NCBI RefSeq assembly: GCF_003610195.1
Contig: NZ_RAPO01000003.1
Coordinates: 372,001-436,000 of the forward strand
Source of the DNA: Halopiger aswanensis
GTDB lineage: Archaea; Halobacteriota; Halobacteria; Halobacteriales; Natrialbaceae
Length of the DNA: 64,000 nt
Direction of reading: 5' to 3'
Below are positions 26,517-35,153 of this stretch, in pieces. Both the position numbers and the translations under genes were made by a program. Every line of letters starts with the position of its first letter. The first letter of the stretch is position 1. The notes beneath the pieces were generated by a model. The model was not told the origin of the DNA. It did no database searches and worked only from the letters and a program-made list of their open reading frames with translations.

Positions 26517-27791
26517 ATGAACGAAGACAACTCGCGCGAGCTGTACGATCGAGCGCTGTCGGTCATGCCCGGCGGCGTTAACTCCGCCGTGCGAGCGGCG
26601 ATCGAACCGTACCCGTTCTTCGTCCAGAAAGGCGACGGCGGCCACGTGATCGACGCGGACGGGAACCGCTACGTCGACTGGGTGCTGGGACTCGGCCCGC
26701 TGCTTTTGGGCCACGACCTCCCCGAGCCCGTGCAGGCCCGTATCCAGCGGAAGGCCAGCGAGGGACCGATGTACGGGACGCCGACGGAGATCGAGGTCGA
26801 CCTCGCGGAGTTCGTCGTCCGCCACGTTCCGAGCGTCGAGAAGATCCGGTTCGTCAACTCCGGGACGGAGGCGACGACCTCGGCGGTCCGGCTCGCACGC
26901 GGCTACACAGGTCGCAACAAGATCGTCGTCAACCAGGGCGGCTACCACGGCGCCCAGGAGTCGACGCTGGTCGAGGGCGACGCCGAGAATCCCCGGCCCT
27001 CCTCGGCGGGCGTCCCGCAGTCCTTTGCGGAACACACGCTGCCGGTACCGTTCAACGACGAGGAAGCGGTCCGCGAGGTCTTCGAGGAACACGGCGACGA
27101 CATCGCCGCGGTGCTCACCGAACCCATCCTCGGCAACTACGGCATCGTCCAGCCCGAGGACGGCTACCACGAGTTCCTCCGCGACATTACGGCAGAGCAC
27201 GGCTCCCTACTGATCTTCGACGAAGTGATTACGGGCTTCCGCGTCGGCGGCCTCGGCTGCGCCCAAAGCGAGTTCGGCGTCACGCCCGACCTGACTACCT
27301 TCGGCAAGATCATCGGCGGCGGCTTCCCCGTCGGCGCCATCGGCGGTCGCGCCGAGATCGTCGAGAACTTCACCCCCTCCGGCGACGTCTTCCAGGCCGG
27401 CACCTTCTCCGGCCACCCCGTCACGATGGCCGCCGGCCTCGAGACGCTCAAATTCGCCGCCGAGAACGACGTCTACGACCACGTCAATGGCATCGGCGAG
27501 CAGCTCCGGACCGGCCTCGAGGAGATCGTCGCCGAGCAGGCGCCGGAGTACACCGTCGCCGGGACGGACTCGATGTTCAAGGTGATCTTCACCCGTGACG
27601 GTGAGGCCCCAAAGAACGCCGCCGACGTCAAGAACGCCGAGACCGACCGCTGGCGTCGCATCTTCTGGGGGAAGATGAAAGAGCAGGGCGTGTTCCTCTC
27701 GCAGAACCAGTTCGAGTGCCAGTTCGTCAGCTACGGCCACACCGAGGAAGACGTCGAGCGGACCCTCGAGGCGTACAAGGAGGCGCTGTAG
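26517..27791 (+). CDS. hemL: Glutamate-1-semialdehyde 2,1-aminomutase
   Basis: A 424-residue PLP enzyme making 5-aminolevulinate in the C5 pathway. It starts [20 protein letters not shown], with the substrate region [28 protein letters not shown] binds the PLP phosphate, [11 protein letters not shown] contains the PLP-contacting Asp, and [14 protein letters not shown] carries the Schiff-base lysine (about 264). Length and motifs are normal. It feeds hemB upstream and hemC downstream, but here each is separated by unrelated genes. Confidence 0.97.
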   Translation: MNEDNSRELYDRALSVMPGGVNSAVRAAIEPYPFFVQKGDGGHVIDADGNRYVDWVLGLGPLLLGHDLPEPVQARIQRKASEGPMYGTPTEIEVDLAEFVVRHVPSVEKIRFVNSGTEATTSAVRLARGYTGRNKIVVNQGGYHGAQESTLVEGDAENPRPSSAGVPQSFAEHTLPVPFNDEEAVREVFEEHGDDIAAVLTEPILGNYGIVQPEDGYHEFLRDITAEHGSLLIFDEVITGFRVGGLGCAQSEFGVTPDLTTFGKIIGGGFPVGAIGGRAEIVENFTPSGDVFQAGTFSGHPVTMAAGLETLKFAAENDVYDHVNGIGEQLRTGLEEIVAEQAPEYTVAGTDSMFKVIFTRDGEAPKNAADVKNAETDRWRRIFWGKMKEQGVFLSQNQFECQFVSYGHTEEDVERTLEAYKEAL

Positions 27792-27833
27792 GCGCCTGAG
27801 TAGCACCCGGCCGGACCGATCAGCGTCGCCGCC

Positions 27834-29006
27834 TTAGTTCTCGACCGCAGGCGCCGGTTTCGACTCACTGGTAGACTGGGCGGGGGTCGCTGTTGGCAGT
27901 TCGACCGCGAACGTGCTTCCGTCAGCACCGGTCTCGACGAGTTCGACCGAGCCGTCGAACTGGGTTACCAGCCGCCGGACCAGATAGAGACCGAGCCCGT
28001 GGTTGCTCCCGCGACCTTCGACCCGTTCGAAGAGGACATCGACCTCCGCGTCCGGGATTCCGGGTCCGTTGTCCGCGATTTCGATCCGGACGGTATCCGG
28101 TCCGGGTTCGACCGTCACCGAAACGCGCGGCCGCTCGGCGTCGTTGTGTTCGACCGCGTTCACGAGGAGGTTCCCGAAGACGCGAGCGACCAGTTCGTTC
28201 GCTCGGACGTGTACCGGCGAAGGGATCGACGTCTCGAGTGCAACCGGCCCCCACTTGTGCTCGAGTTTCTCGAGTTCGTCGCGCAGGACGCGGGAGACGT
28301 CGATCGGCTCGCGGGTCCACTCGCCGTCGGTCGTCCGGAGGAGCACCCTGACGTCGTCGATCACGGTCGCCATCTCGTCGGCCTCGTCCATGACGACCGT
28401 CGCCCACTGCCGCTGCTGGTCGGTCGTCGCGGCCTCCTCGCGCAGCAGCGACGCGTAGCCGTTGATAACCGTCGCGGCGTTTAACACCTCGTGGCGGAGG
28501 ACGGTGTTGAGGTAGTCCAGGTAGTCCCGCTGCTCCTCGAGGTGCGCGGCCCGAAGCGCGGCCCGCTCGGCGGCCAGCGAGCGTTGGATGGCCCGCGCTT
28601 CGATGCAGCCGATCAGTAGCCCGACGCCGGCGCCGAGGGCGACGGCCCATCGGATCCACCCGACGACAATCGCCCACCAATTCGGCGGCATAACGGCAAT
28701 GATCGGGACGTTGATGAGTAGAAAGGTGAACACGCTGCCGAGGATCCATCCGGCTATCCGCGGGTACCGAGACGGCGAGAGATCGGCCCCGCGAAGCCAG
28801 TACCCGCCGAACGCGATACCGGCGAGGAAGGGAAGCGTCGTAACGACGCCGATCAGAAAGACGCCGTCTGTGACAACTGTCGAACCGACGGCGAGGAGCA
28901 CGCCGATTTCGGTGAGTAAAACGAGCGTCAGTAGCGCGCCGAATCCGAGTACGTACTCGGGGAGCCGATCACCGACACCGATATCGATACCGGCGAGTCG
29001 GTGCAT
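27834..29006 (-). CDS. Membrane sensor histidine kinase
   Basis: 390 residues: four transmembrane helices in the first 130 residues, a coiled coil (AERAALRAAHLEEQRDYLDY), the phosphoacceptor box TVLRHEVLNAATVINGYA near 167-184, and the HATPase domain with NLLVNAVEHN (N box), DNGPGIPD (G1) and GLGLYLVRRLV (G2). No receiver or response-regulator gene lies beside it, as is common for haloarchaeal kinases. It ends 42 nt from hemL (convergent) and starts 115 nt from the end of the NO reductase gene. Confidence 0.92.
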   Translation of the reverse strand: MHRLAGIDIGVGDRLPEYVLGFGALLTLVLLTEIGVLLAVGSTVVTDGVFLIGVVTTLPFLAGIAFGGYWLRGADLSPSRYPRIAGWILGSVFTFLLINVPIIAVMPPNWWAIVVGWIRWAVALGAGVGLLIGCIEARAIQRSLAAERAALRAAHLEEQRDYLDYLNTVLRHEVLNAATVINGYASLLREEAATTDQQRQWATVVMDEADEMATVIDDVRVLLRTTDGEWTREPIDVSRVLRDELEKLEHKWGPVALETSIPSPVHVRANELVARVFGNLLVNAVEHNDAERPRVSVTVEPGPDTVRIEIADNGPGIPDAEVDVLFERVEGRGSNHGLGLYLVRRLVTQFDGSVELVETGADGSTFAVELPTATPAQSTSESKPAPAVEN

Positions 29007-29121
29007 ACGCCATACTTTCCGCCGAGTTTGTTAGCAGTTCTGGCCCGGTTTGTAGCGCCGTCGTCACGACTGCACCGAAAACGGCCCGCTGCTCGAGCCG
29101 TCAGTTGTCAGTTGTCTGCCG

Positions 29122-31458
29122 TCAGTCGTCGTCGCTAACCGGCTCGGCCGGATCGGTCGGATCGATCGCGTCGCTGTCGCCGAAGATCCGGTCGGCGATG
29201 ACGTGACTGTGCGTCTCCTCGGCGGTCGGCTTCCGCTGGAACAGCAGTTTCGCGACCACGTCCCAGGCGAAGATTCCGGCACCGGCGATCAGCAGCGTGT
29301 CGCCGGGCATGCGCAGCCAGAACAGCGTCTGGATGATACCGCTGTTGTAGAACTCGAGGCTGCGCGAGGCGGCGTAGCCCTGCGTGAACGCGGTCTCGAG
29401 TTGCAGGAAGCCGACGGGCAGCAGCGACAGGAACAGCATCAGCGCGAGCCCGACGTTGCACAGCCAGAACGACCAGGTCAGGCGCCGCTCGGACCAGTGG
29501 GACTCGCGGGTGGTCACCCGGAGGATGTAGACGGCCATCCCCATCGCGAGGAAGCCGAAGGCGCCGAACATCGCGCCGTGGGCGTGGGCGACCGTGAGGT
29601 AGGTCCCGCTCTGGAAGTAGCTGATCACCGGCAGGTTGATGAAGAAGCCGATGACGCCCGCGCCGAAGAAGTTCCAGACGCTCGAGGCGACGATGAAGTA
29701 GAAGACCATCCGGTAGGGGAAGTCCTTCGACGCCCCGTCCATGGCGCGGTACTGGCCGAGCGCCTCGTAGAGGATAAAGAGCAGCGGGATGAACTCGATG
29801 GTCGAGAAGACGCTGCCGATGGGCAGCCAGACCTCGGGGAGGCCGGCCCACCAGTAGTGGTGGGAGACGCCGATAACGCCGCTGCCCATCACCAGCGCAG
29901 CCTGGAAGATGACCGCCTTTTCGGCGGACTTCTTGCGCAGGAGGTTCATCGAGACGAGCGTCAGGGCGATGACGACGAGGATGAAGAACTCGAAGACGCC
30001 CTCGACCCACATGTGGACGACCCACCAGCGCCAGAACTCCGTGACGACGATGTTCGTCCGGGGCGTGTAGAGGAAGCCGGCCATAAAGAGCAGGCCGATC
30101 GAACCGCCCGCGTAGACGATCATGTGGGCGAGCCCGTAGCGGGGTTCGCGGTCCAGCAGCGGTTTGAAGCCGCGGGCCACGAGGGCGGTCCAGCCGAGGA
30201 AGCCGACCAGCAGACCGGCCTGCCAGACGCGCCCGATCTCTAAGTACTCGAGGCCCTCGTTACCGAGCAGCCACCACAGTTGGCCGTCGAAGAAGTTGTT
30301 GATGCCCAGCCAGATGCCCGCGAGCGCGCCGACGGCGACGACGAGCAGGGCGCCGATCAGCCCCTTGACGTACAGGGCCTGCTTGCGCGGCTCGCGGCCG
30401 GTCAGCAGCGGCGCGAGGAAGAGGCCGGCGCCGAGCCAGATCGTCGCGATCCAGAGGATGCCGAGGTCGACGTGCCAGGTGCGGGCGATCGACCAGGGCA
30501 GGATCTGCATGATGTCGATGCCGAGGAACTCGTGGAGTCCGAAGAAGTCGTCGCGTTCGACGTAGTAGTGGGCGAGTAAGCCGCCCAGTAGCGTCTGGGC
30601 GAAGAACAGGAGCGCCCCGATGAGGACGAACCGGGAACTTAACAGCTGGCTCGGCGTGAGGTCGATCTCCTTCGGATGGGGGATCGAGACGCCCTCGGCT
30701 TCGGGTTCGGGGAGTTCGACGGCCTGGTAGAGCCAGATGGCGATCCCCGCGCCGCCGACCAGCAGCACCATCGCGATGACGCTCCAGGTCATCACCGGCC
30801 CGCCGGCGTCGTTACCCGCAGCGGGCGAGTAGGGGAAGTCGTTGGTGAACGAGGCCTCGGAGCCAGGACGGTCGGTGTGGGAGATCCAGGCCGTCCACAG
30901 CGCGAAGTCGGCGAAGTCCTCCGCGGCCTCGGCGCTCTGGACCTGTTCTTCGGGGATGCCGCGCTCGCGGTCACCCTCGTAGTAGCGCTCGACGTACTCC
31001 TGGCGGACCTGCTCGTGCGCGTAGCCTTCGGCGGCTGAGTACTCGACCTGCGTGTCGTCGTAGTTGCTCGACTGCAACTCTTGGCGGACCCGCTCGTCGA
31101 TCGCCGCCTGCTGCGACGCGTCGAGATCCTCGTAGGCTACGTCGTGTTCGTTTTGCGCGTAGTAAGCGCGCATGTGCTCGGTCTTCAACTCGAGCGTGTC
31201 GGCGGTGTAGTCGGTGTCGTAGTAACTGCCGCGCCCGAGTATCGACCCCTGGTTCATCAAGCCGTTCTCTTGGAAGATTTCCTTGCCGTCGCGAACGTCG
31301 TCGCTGGTCGCGACTTGCTCGCCGTCGGGTCCGACGATCGTGTCGGGGATATCCGGCGAGTTCGCGTACGAGAGCCACGCCCCACCGCCCATGACGATGA
31401 GGTTCACGACGAAAATCGTCGCGAGGAACGTGGCGAGTTGTTTCCTGGTTACTTGCAT
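29122..31458 (-). CDS. norB: Quinol-type nitric oxide reductase, single-chain
   Basis: A 778-residue haem-copper-oxidase relative that reduces 2 NO to N2O with quinol as donor. It has an N-terminal transmembrane helix, then a long hydrophilic domain (about 35-215) with no CxxCH haem c motif, as in qNOR, then a NorB core of about 13 helices. His ligands are seen in HEFLGIDIMQILPWSIARTW and HVDLG, MWVEGVFEF with the NorB-specific Glu, HHYWWAG and VAHAHGAMFGAFG. The start MQVTRKQLATF is at ATG 31458. A perfect NarO-type box lies upstream. Confidence 0.95.
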   Translation of the reverse strand: MQVTRKQLATFLATIFVVNLIVMGGGAWLSYANSPDIPDTIVGPDGEQVATSDDVRDGKEIFQENGLMNQGSILGRGSYYDTDYTADTLELKTEHMRAYYAQNEHDVAYEDLDASQQAAIDERVRQELQSSNYDDTQVEYSAAEGYAHEQVRQEYVERYYEGDRERGIPEEQVQSAEAAEDFADFALWTAWISHTDRPGSEASFTNDFPYSPAAGNDAGGPVMTWSVIAMVLLVGGAGIAIWLYQAVELPEPEAEGVSIPHPKEIDLTPSQLLSSRFVLIGALLFFAQTLLGGLLAHYYVERDDFFGLHEFLGIDIMQILPWSIARTWHVDLGILWIATIWLGAGLFLAPLLTGREPRKQALYVKGLIGALLVVAVGALAGIWLGINNFFDGQLWWLLGNEGLEYLEIGRVWQAGLLVGFLGWTALVARGFKPLLDREPRYGLAHMIVYAGGSIGLLFMAGFLYTPRTNIVVTEFWRWWVVHMWVEGVFEFFILVVIALTLVSMNLLRKKSAEKAVIFQAALVMGSGVIGVSHHYWWAGLPEVWLPIGSVFSTIEFIPLLFILYEALGQYRAMDGASKDFPYRMVFYFIVASSVWNFFGAGVIGFFINLPVISYFQSGTYLTVAHAHGAMFGAFGFLAMGMAVYILRVTTRESHWSERRLTWSFWLCNVGLALMLFLSLLPVGFLQLETAFTQGYAASRSLEFYNSGIIQTLFWLRMPGDTLLIAGAGIFAWDVVAKLLFQRKPTAEETHSHVIADRIFGDSDAIDPTDPAEPVSDDD

Positions 31459-31526
31459 GACGGACGATACTGAGTCGTCACACCCCGTCAAATAGGCCGA
31501 GAGTTCCTACGAACTGGAAAAACGCG

Positions 31527-31538
31527 CGAACAGGTTCG
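31527..31538. promoter_or_regulatory. NarO-type box CGAA-N4-TTCG upstream of norB
   Basis: CGAACAGGTTCG, a perfect dyad of the form reported for the haloarchaeal denitrification regulator NarO (CGAA-N4-TTCG, recalled from work in Haloferax volcanii). It lies 69-80 nt before the norB ATG; the minus-strand TATA-like CCTATTTGA is at about 31486-31494. No gene is visible in 31459-31684. Confidence 0.65.
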
Positions 31539-31684
31539 GGGCAGCGGTTAGGGGGACCGCGGGAATAGGTGTTCCACCGTCGCCTCGAGACTCGCCGGCG
31601 AATCGCGCCGAATCGATACGGATAACTACCGATCGAGGAAGAACTGGTTCTCGCCGTTCGAAAAGTGAGTGGAGTTCTGCGCCG

Positions 31685-32050
31685 TCAGTTCGGAACCGTA
31701 ACGATGTCGTCTCGGTAGCTCTCGATCGCCTCGAGAACGGCCTGTCGATCGTCCCTGTCGATGTCGAACTCCGCGAGGGTGTCGTCGAGGTGGGTCGCGA
31801 TCGCCTTGAAGTCCGCGGGAGTGATCCCCAGGTCGTCGTGGGCGGCTTCCATCTCCTCGCCGGTGTACTCGACGGGACCGCCGGCGACGGAGCTGATGAA
31901 CTGGGTCTGGTGGGCGCGCTGTTTCTGCATGTCGACGTCGTCGAAGTAGTGTGCGACCTGCTCGTCGGCCATAACGCGATCGTAGAATCGATCGACGACC
32001 TGGGCGATACCGTCCTCGCCGCCGAGTCGATCGTACAGGGTGTCTGTCAT
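31685..32050 (-). CDS. glbN: Truncated haemoglobin, group 1
   Basis: A 121-residue 2-on-2 globin. B10 Phe/Tyr lies in VDRFYDRVM, HQTQFISSVAGGPVEYTG covers the EF region, and the proximal His is in FKAIATHLDDTL (about 92). Group 1 globins bind O2 and NO and often act as NO dioxygenases. The position next to a nitric oxide reductase and the NarO-like box upstream favour a role against NO. ATG 32050 gives the standard N terminus MTDTLYDRLGGEDG. Confidence 0.94.
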   Translation of the reverse strand: MTDTLYDRLGGEDGIAQVVDRFYDRVMADEQVAHYFDDVDMQKQRAHQTQFISSVAGGPVEYTGEEMEAAHDDLGITPADFKAIATHLDDTLAEFDIDRDDRQAVLEAIESYRDDIVTVPN

Positions 32051-32091
32051 CCACTCATATGTACCCCTTTGAAGAGAAATAATTGCCGCCC

Positions 32092-32103
32092 CGAACACGT
32101 TCC
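32092..32103. promoter_or_regulatory. NarO-like box CGAA-N4-TTCC upstream of the globin gene
   Basis: CGAACACGTTCC matches CGAA-N4-TTCG in 7 of 8 fixed positions. It lies 42-53 nt before the globin ATG, right upstream of an AT-rich TATA-like stretch (AATTATTTC on the minus strand). Together with the box of norB it suggests joint control by low oxygen or nitrogen oxides. Confidence 0.5.
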
Positions 32104-32275
32104 GCAAAAACTATGTGTGGTTGTCCCACACAAGGAGCGGATCGATCCGGAACGTCGTTCTCTCGATAGAATCGCCGAAATCGGGTACCGCGTTCGCGGA
32201 CCGGTGTCACGGGAGACCGTGTCCGACCGTCGGACAAGCGTGCGCTTTTCATACCCGAGGCACCCACTGGCGCCT

Positions 32276-33466
32276 ATGAGAACGCGCGGGACGCTGCGAC
32301 TGGCGACGAGGGGGTCCACACTCGCCCGGCGACAGGCCACCCTGGTGAAGGAGGCACTGGAAGACCGCCGGTACGAGGTGGAACTCGTCACGGTCGAGAC
32401 GACGGGGGACCAGATCAGGGACGAACTCATCCACCAACTCGGCAAGACGGGGGCGTTCGTCCGCGAACTCGACGAGCGCGTCCTCGAGGGCGAGCTCGAC
32501 GGCGCCATCCACTCGATGAAGGACATGCCGACCGAGCAGCCCGACGAGCTCGTGACCGCCGCCGTCCCCGAGCGCGGTCGGCCGGGCGACGTGCTCGTCA
32601 CCCCCGACGGCTCGACCCTCGAGGAACTCCCCGAGGGCGCCACTGTCGGTACCTCGAGCCTGCGACGTCGCGCGCAACTGCTGTCCGAGCGCGACGACCT
32701 CGAGGTCGAGCCCCTGCGCGGGAACGTCGACACGCGCCTCGAGAAGTTGCTCGCGCCCGCGCTGCAGGAGGAACACCAGCAGCGCTCCGAGGCCGATAAG
32801 GAACGCAAGGCCAACACCGGCGACGAAGACTTCGAACCGGAGTACGACCGGACCGTCGACGAGTGGTTCGACGACCTCTCGGAACTCGAGCGCCAGGCCC
32901 TCGGCCGCGAGGTCGAGACCGAGTACGACGCGATCGTCCTCGCCCAGGCGGGCCTCGAGCGCAGCGGGCTGGCCCACTACGTCGACTACCGGGAGCTGCC
33001 GACGTCGACGTTCGTCCCCGCGCCGGGCCAGGGAGCGCTCGCCGTCACCGCGACCGACGGCGAGACGGCTCGGGACATCCAGTCGGCGATCGACCATCCG
33101 CGCAGCCGCGTCGAGACGACCGTCGAGCGGACGATCCTCGCGGAACTGGGCGGCGGCTGCATCGCGCCCGTGGGCATTTACGCGGTCGTGCAGGGCGAGT
33201 ACGTCCACGCCGCCGTCACCGTCTTCGACCGCGACGGCGAGGAGTCGGTGACCGGCACGCGGGACCTGCCGATCGAACGCCACGCCGAGGCCGCCCGCGA
33301 GTTCGCGCGGGACCTCGCCGATCGAGGTGCCGCGGACCTGATCGAGCGGGCGCGGAAGGAAGCGGGCGCCGACGCTGACAACGACGGCGACGCGGCCGAC
33401 GCCGATGACACCGATGGCGGCAGTACTGGCGGCGTTCCCTCGGAAGATAAGCCCGCGGGAAAATAG
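32276..33466 (+). CDS. hemC: Hydroxymethylbilane synthase (porphobilinogen deaminase)
   Basis: A 396-residue enzyme polymerising four porphobilinogens. Conserved parts: RLATRGSTLARRQA (8-21), KTGAFVRELDERVLEGELD (57-75), HSMKDMPTE (79-87), GTSSLRRRAQL (125-135) and LRGNVDTRLEKL (147-158). The dipyrromethane cofactor cysteine is in LGGGCIAP (about 295). Residues about 160-215 are an acidic helical insert absent from bacterial HemC, and the tail from 365 is a low-complexity Asp/Ala linker. It is 15 nt from the next gene, so they form an operon. Confidence 0.96.
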   Translation: MRTRGTLRLATRGSTLARRQATLVKEALEDRRYEVELVTVETTGDQIRDELIHQLGKTGAFVRELDERVLEGELDGAIHSMKDMPTEQPDELVTAAVPERGRPGDVLVTPDGSTLEELPEGATVGTSSLRRRAQLLSERDDLEVEPLRGNVDTRLEKLLAPALQEEHQQRSEADKERKANTGDEDFEPEYDRTVDEWFDDLSELERQALGREVETEYDAIVLAQAGLERSGLAHYVDYRELPTSTFVPAPGQGALAVTATDGETARDIQSAIDHPRSRVETTVERTILAELGGGCIAPVGIYAVVQGEYVHAAVTVFDRDGEESVTGTRDLPIERHAEAAREFARDLADRGAADLIERARKEAGADADNDGDAADADDTDGGSTGGVPSEDKPAGK

Positions 33467-33481
33467 GTAGGATATACTGAG

Positions 33482-35047
33482 ATGGACGCACGCGACATCG
33501 AGGCCGAACCCGGCACCGTCTACCTCGTCGGCAGCGGCCCCGGCGACCCCGGGCTGTTGACCGTCAGAGCGAAAGCCCTGCTCGAGGACGCCGACGTCAT
33601 CCTCCACGACAGGCTGCCGGGACCGAAGATCATCGGGATGCTGCCCGACGAGCGCTGCGAATACGTCGGCAAGCACGCCCAAGGCGAGCGAACGACGCAG
33701 TCGGAGATCAACGATCGGCTGGTCGAGTACGCCCGCAACGGCAAGAAGGTGGTCCGACTCAAGGGCGGCGACTCGTTCGTCTTCGGCCGCGGCGGTGAGG
33801 AAGCGGAGTATCTGGCGAATCACGGGGTTCCCTTCGAGGTCGTCCCCGGCGTCACCTCGGCGATCGCCGCCCCCGCCGTCGTCGGGATCCCGGTTACCCA
33901 CCGTGACTACGCCTCCTCGGTCTCCTTCGTCACCGGCCACGAGGACCCGTCGAAGACCGAGTCGGCGGTCGACTGGGAGGCCTTAGCCGAGGCCGGCGGC
34001 ACCATCGTCGTCCTGATGGGCGTCAAGCGACTCCCCGACTACACCAGAGCGCTGCGCGAGGCCGGCATGGACCCCGAGACGCCGGTTGCGCTCGTCGAAC
34101 GCGGTACCTGGCCCCAACAACAGGTCGCGACCGGCACCCTCGAGACAATCGTCGAGGCCCGCGACGAGGTCGGCATCAAGCCGCCGGCCGTGACGGTGAT
34201 CGGCGACGTCGCCGCCACCCGCGAGTCGGTACTCGACGTGCTGGAAAACGAGTACGCGCCCCTCGTCGACCGCGCGGAAGCGCAGGAGGGAGGAGCGAAA
34301 GCGACGAGCGACGGCGACGCGCCGACGGTCGCGGTCTTCCGCCCCGACGACGACCGTATCACGGACGCCGTCACTCTGCTCGAGGAACTGGACGCCGAGC
34401 CCGTTCCGGACCCGATGCTGGCCGTCGAGGCAACCGGCGCGACACCCCGGAGCGACGCCGACTACGTCGTCTTCACGAGCAAGACCGGGGCGGAACTCGT
34501 CGCCGAGGCCGGCTGGGAACCCGAGGCGGAAACCGTCTGCGCGATCGGCCCCGCGACGGCCGACGCGCTGCGCGCCGAAGGGTACGCGGTCGATCTGGTC
34601 CCCGAGGAGTTCACCTCGAGCGGCCTCGTTACCGCGCTCGAAGACCGCGTCGCGGGCGCCCGCGTCGAGGTCGCCCGCAGCGACCACGGCAGTCCCGTCC
34701 TGCTCGAGGGGCTCGAGGACGCGGGCGCGTACGTCCACGAGACGGTGCTCTACCGACTCGTCCGACCCGAGAATAGCGGCCGCTCTGCCGAGTTAGCCGC
34801 CGACGGCGAGCTCGACGCCGCCTGCTTCACCTCGTCGCTGACGGTCGAGCACTTCCTCGAGGCTGCCGCCGAGCGTGAGATCCGAGAAGAGGCGCTCGCG
34901 GGCCTCGAGGCCGCCACCGTCGGCGTCATCGGCGAACCGACCCGCGAGACGGCCGCCGAGCACGACGTCACGGTCGATCTGGTCGCCAGCGAGGCCACGT
35001 TCGAGCGCCTCGCGCGCGAGACCGTCGACGCAACGCGCGAGGACTGA
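33482..35047 (+). CDS. cobA-hemD: Fused uroporphyrinogen-III methyltransferase and uroporphyrinogen-III synthase
   Basis: A 521-residue two-domain protein. Residues 1-255 are CobA/SUMT: VYLVGSGPGDPGLLTVRA, the VRLKGGDSFVFGRGGEE signature and a VVPGVTSAIA loop; it makes precorrin-2 with two SAM. Residues about 280-521 are HemD, which closes the hydroxymethylbilane ring with inversion: VVFTSKTGAELV, then FTSSLTVEHFLEAA. The two are joined by an Ala/Glu/Gly linker (AEAQEGGAKATSDGDAP). In most haloarchaea I know them as adjacent separate genes. The fusion channels HemC product to precorrin-2. Confidence 0.95.
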   Translation: MDARDIEAEPGTVYLVGSGPGDPGLLTVRAKALLEDADVILHDRLPGPKIIGMLPDERCEYVGKHAQGERTTQSEINDRLVEYARNGKKVVRLKGGDSFVFGRGGEEAEYLANHGVPFEVVPGVTSAIAAPAVVGIPVTHRDYASSVSFVTGHEDPSKTESAVDWEALAEAGGTIVVLMGVKRLPDYTRALREAGMDPETPVALVERGTWPQQQVATGTLETIVEARDEVGIKPPAVTVIGDVAATRESVLDVLENEYAPLVDRAEAQEGGAKATSDGDAPTVAVFRPDDDRITDAVTLLEELDAEPVPDPMLAVEATGATPRSDADYVVFTSKTGAELVAEAGWEPEAETVCAIGPATADALRAEGYAVDLVPEEFTSSGLVTALEDRVAGARVEVARSDHGSPVLLEGLEDAGAYVHETVLYRLVRPENSGRSAELAADGELDAACFTSSLTVEHFLEAAAEREIREEALAGLEAATVGVIGEPTRETAAEHDVTVDLVASEATFERLARETVDATRED

Positions 35048-35153
35048 CCGGCCGCGCGGGCGGCACCGGCGGTTCCGGCGGTGCCGAGCGCGGATCGACC
35101 GCCGCAGGGAGAGTCCGCGACTTTATCACGAAAGCCGCCCCAAGCACATCTCG

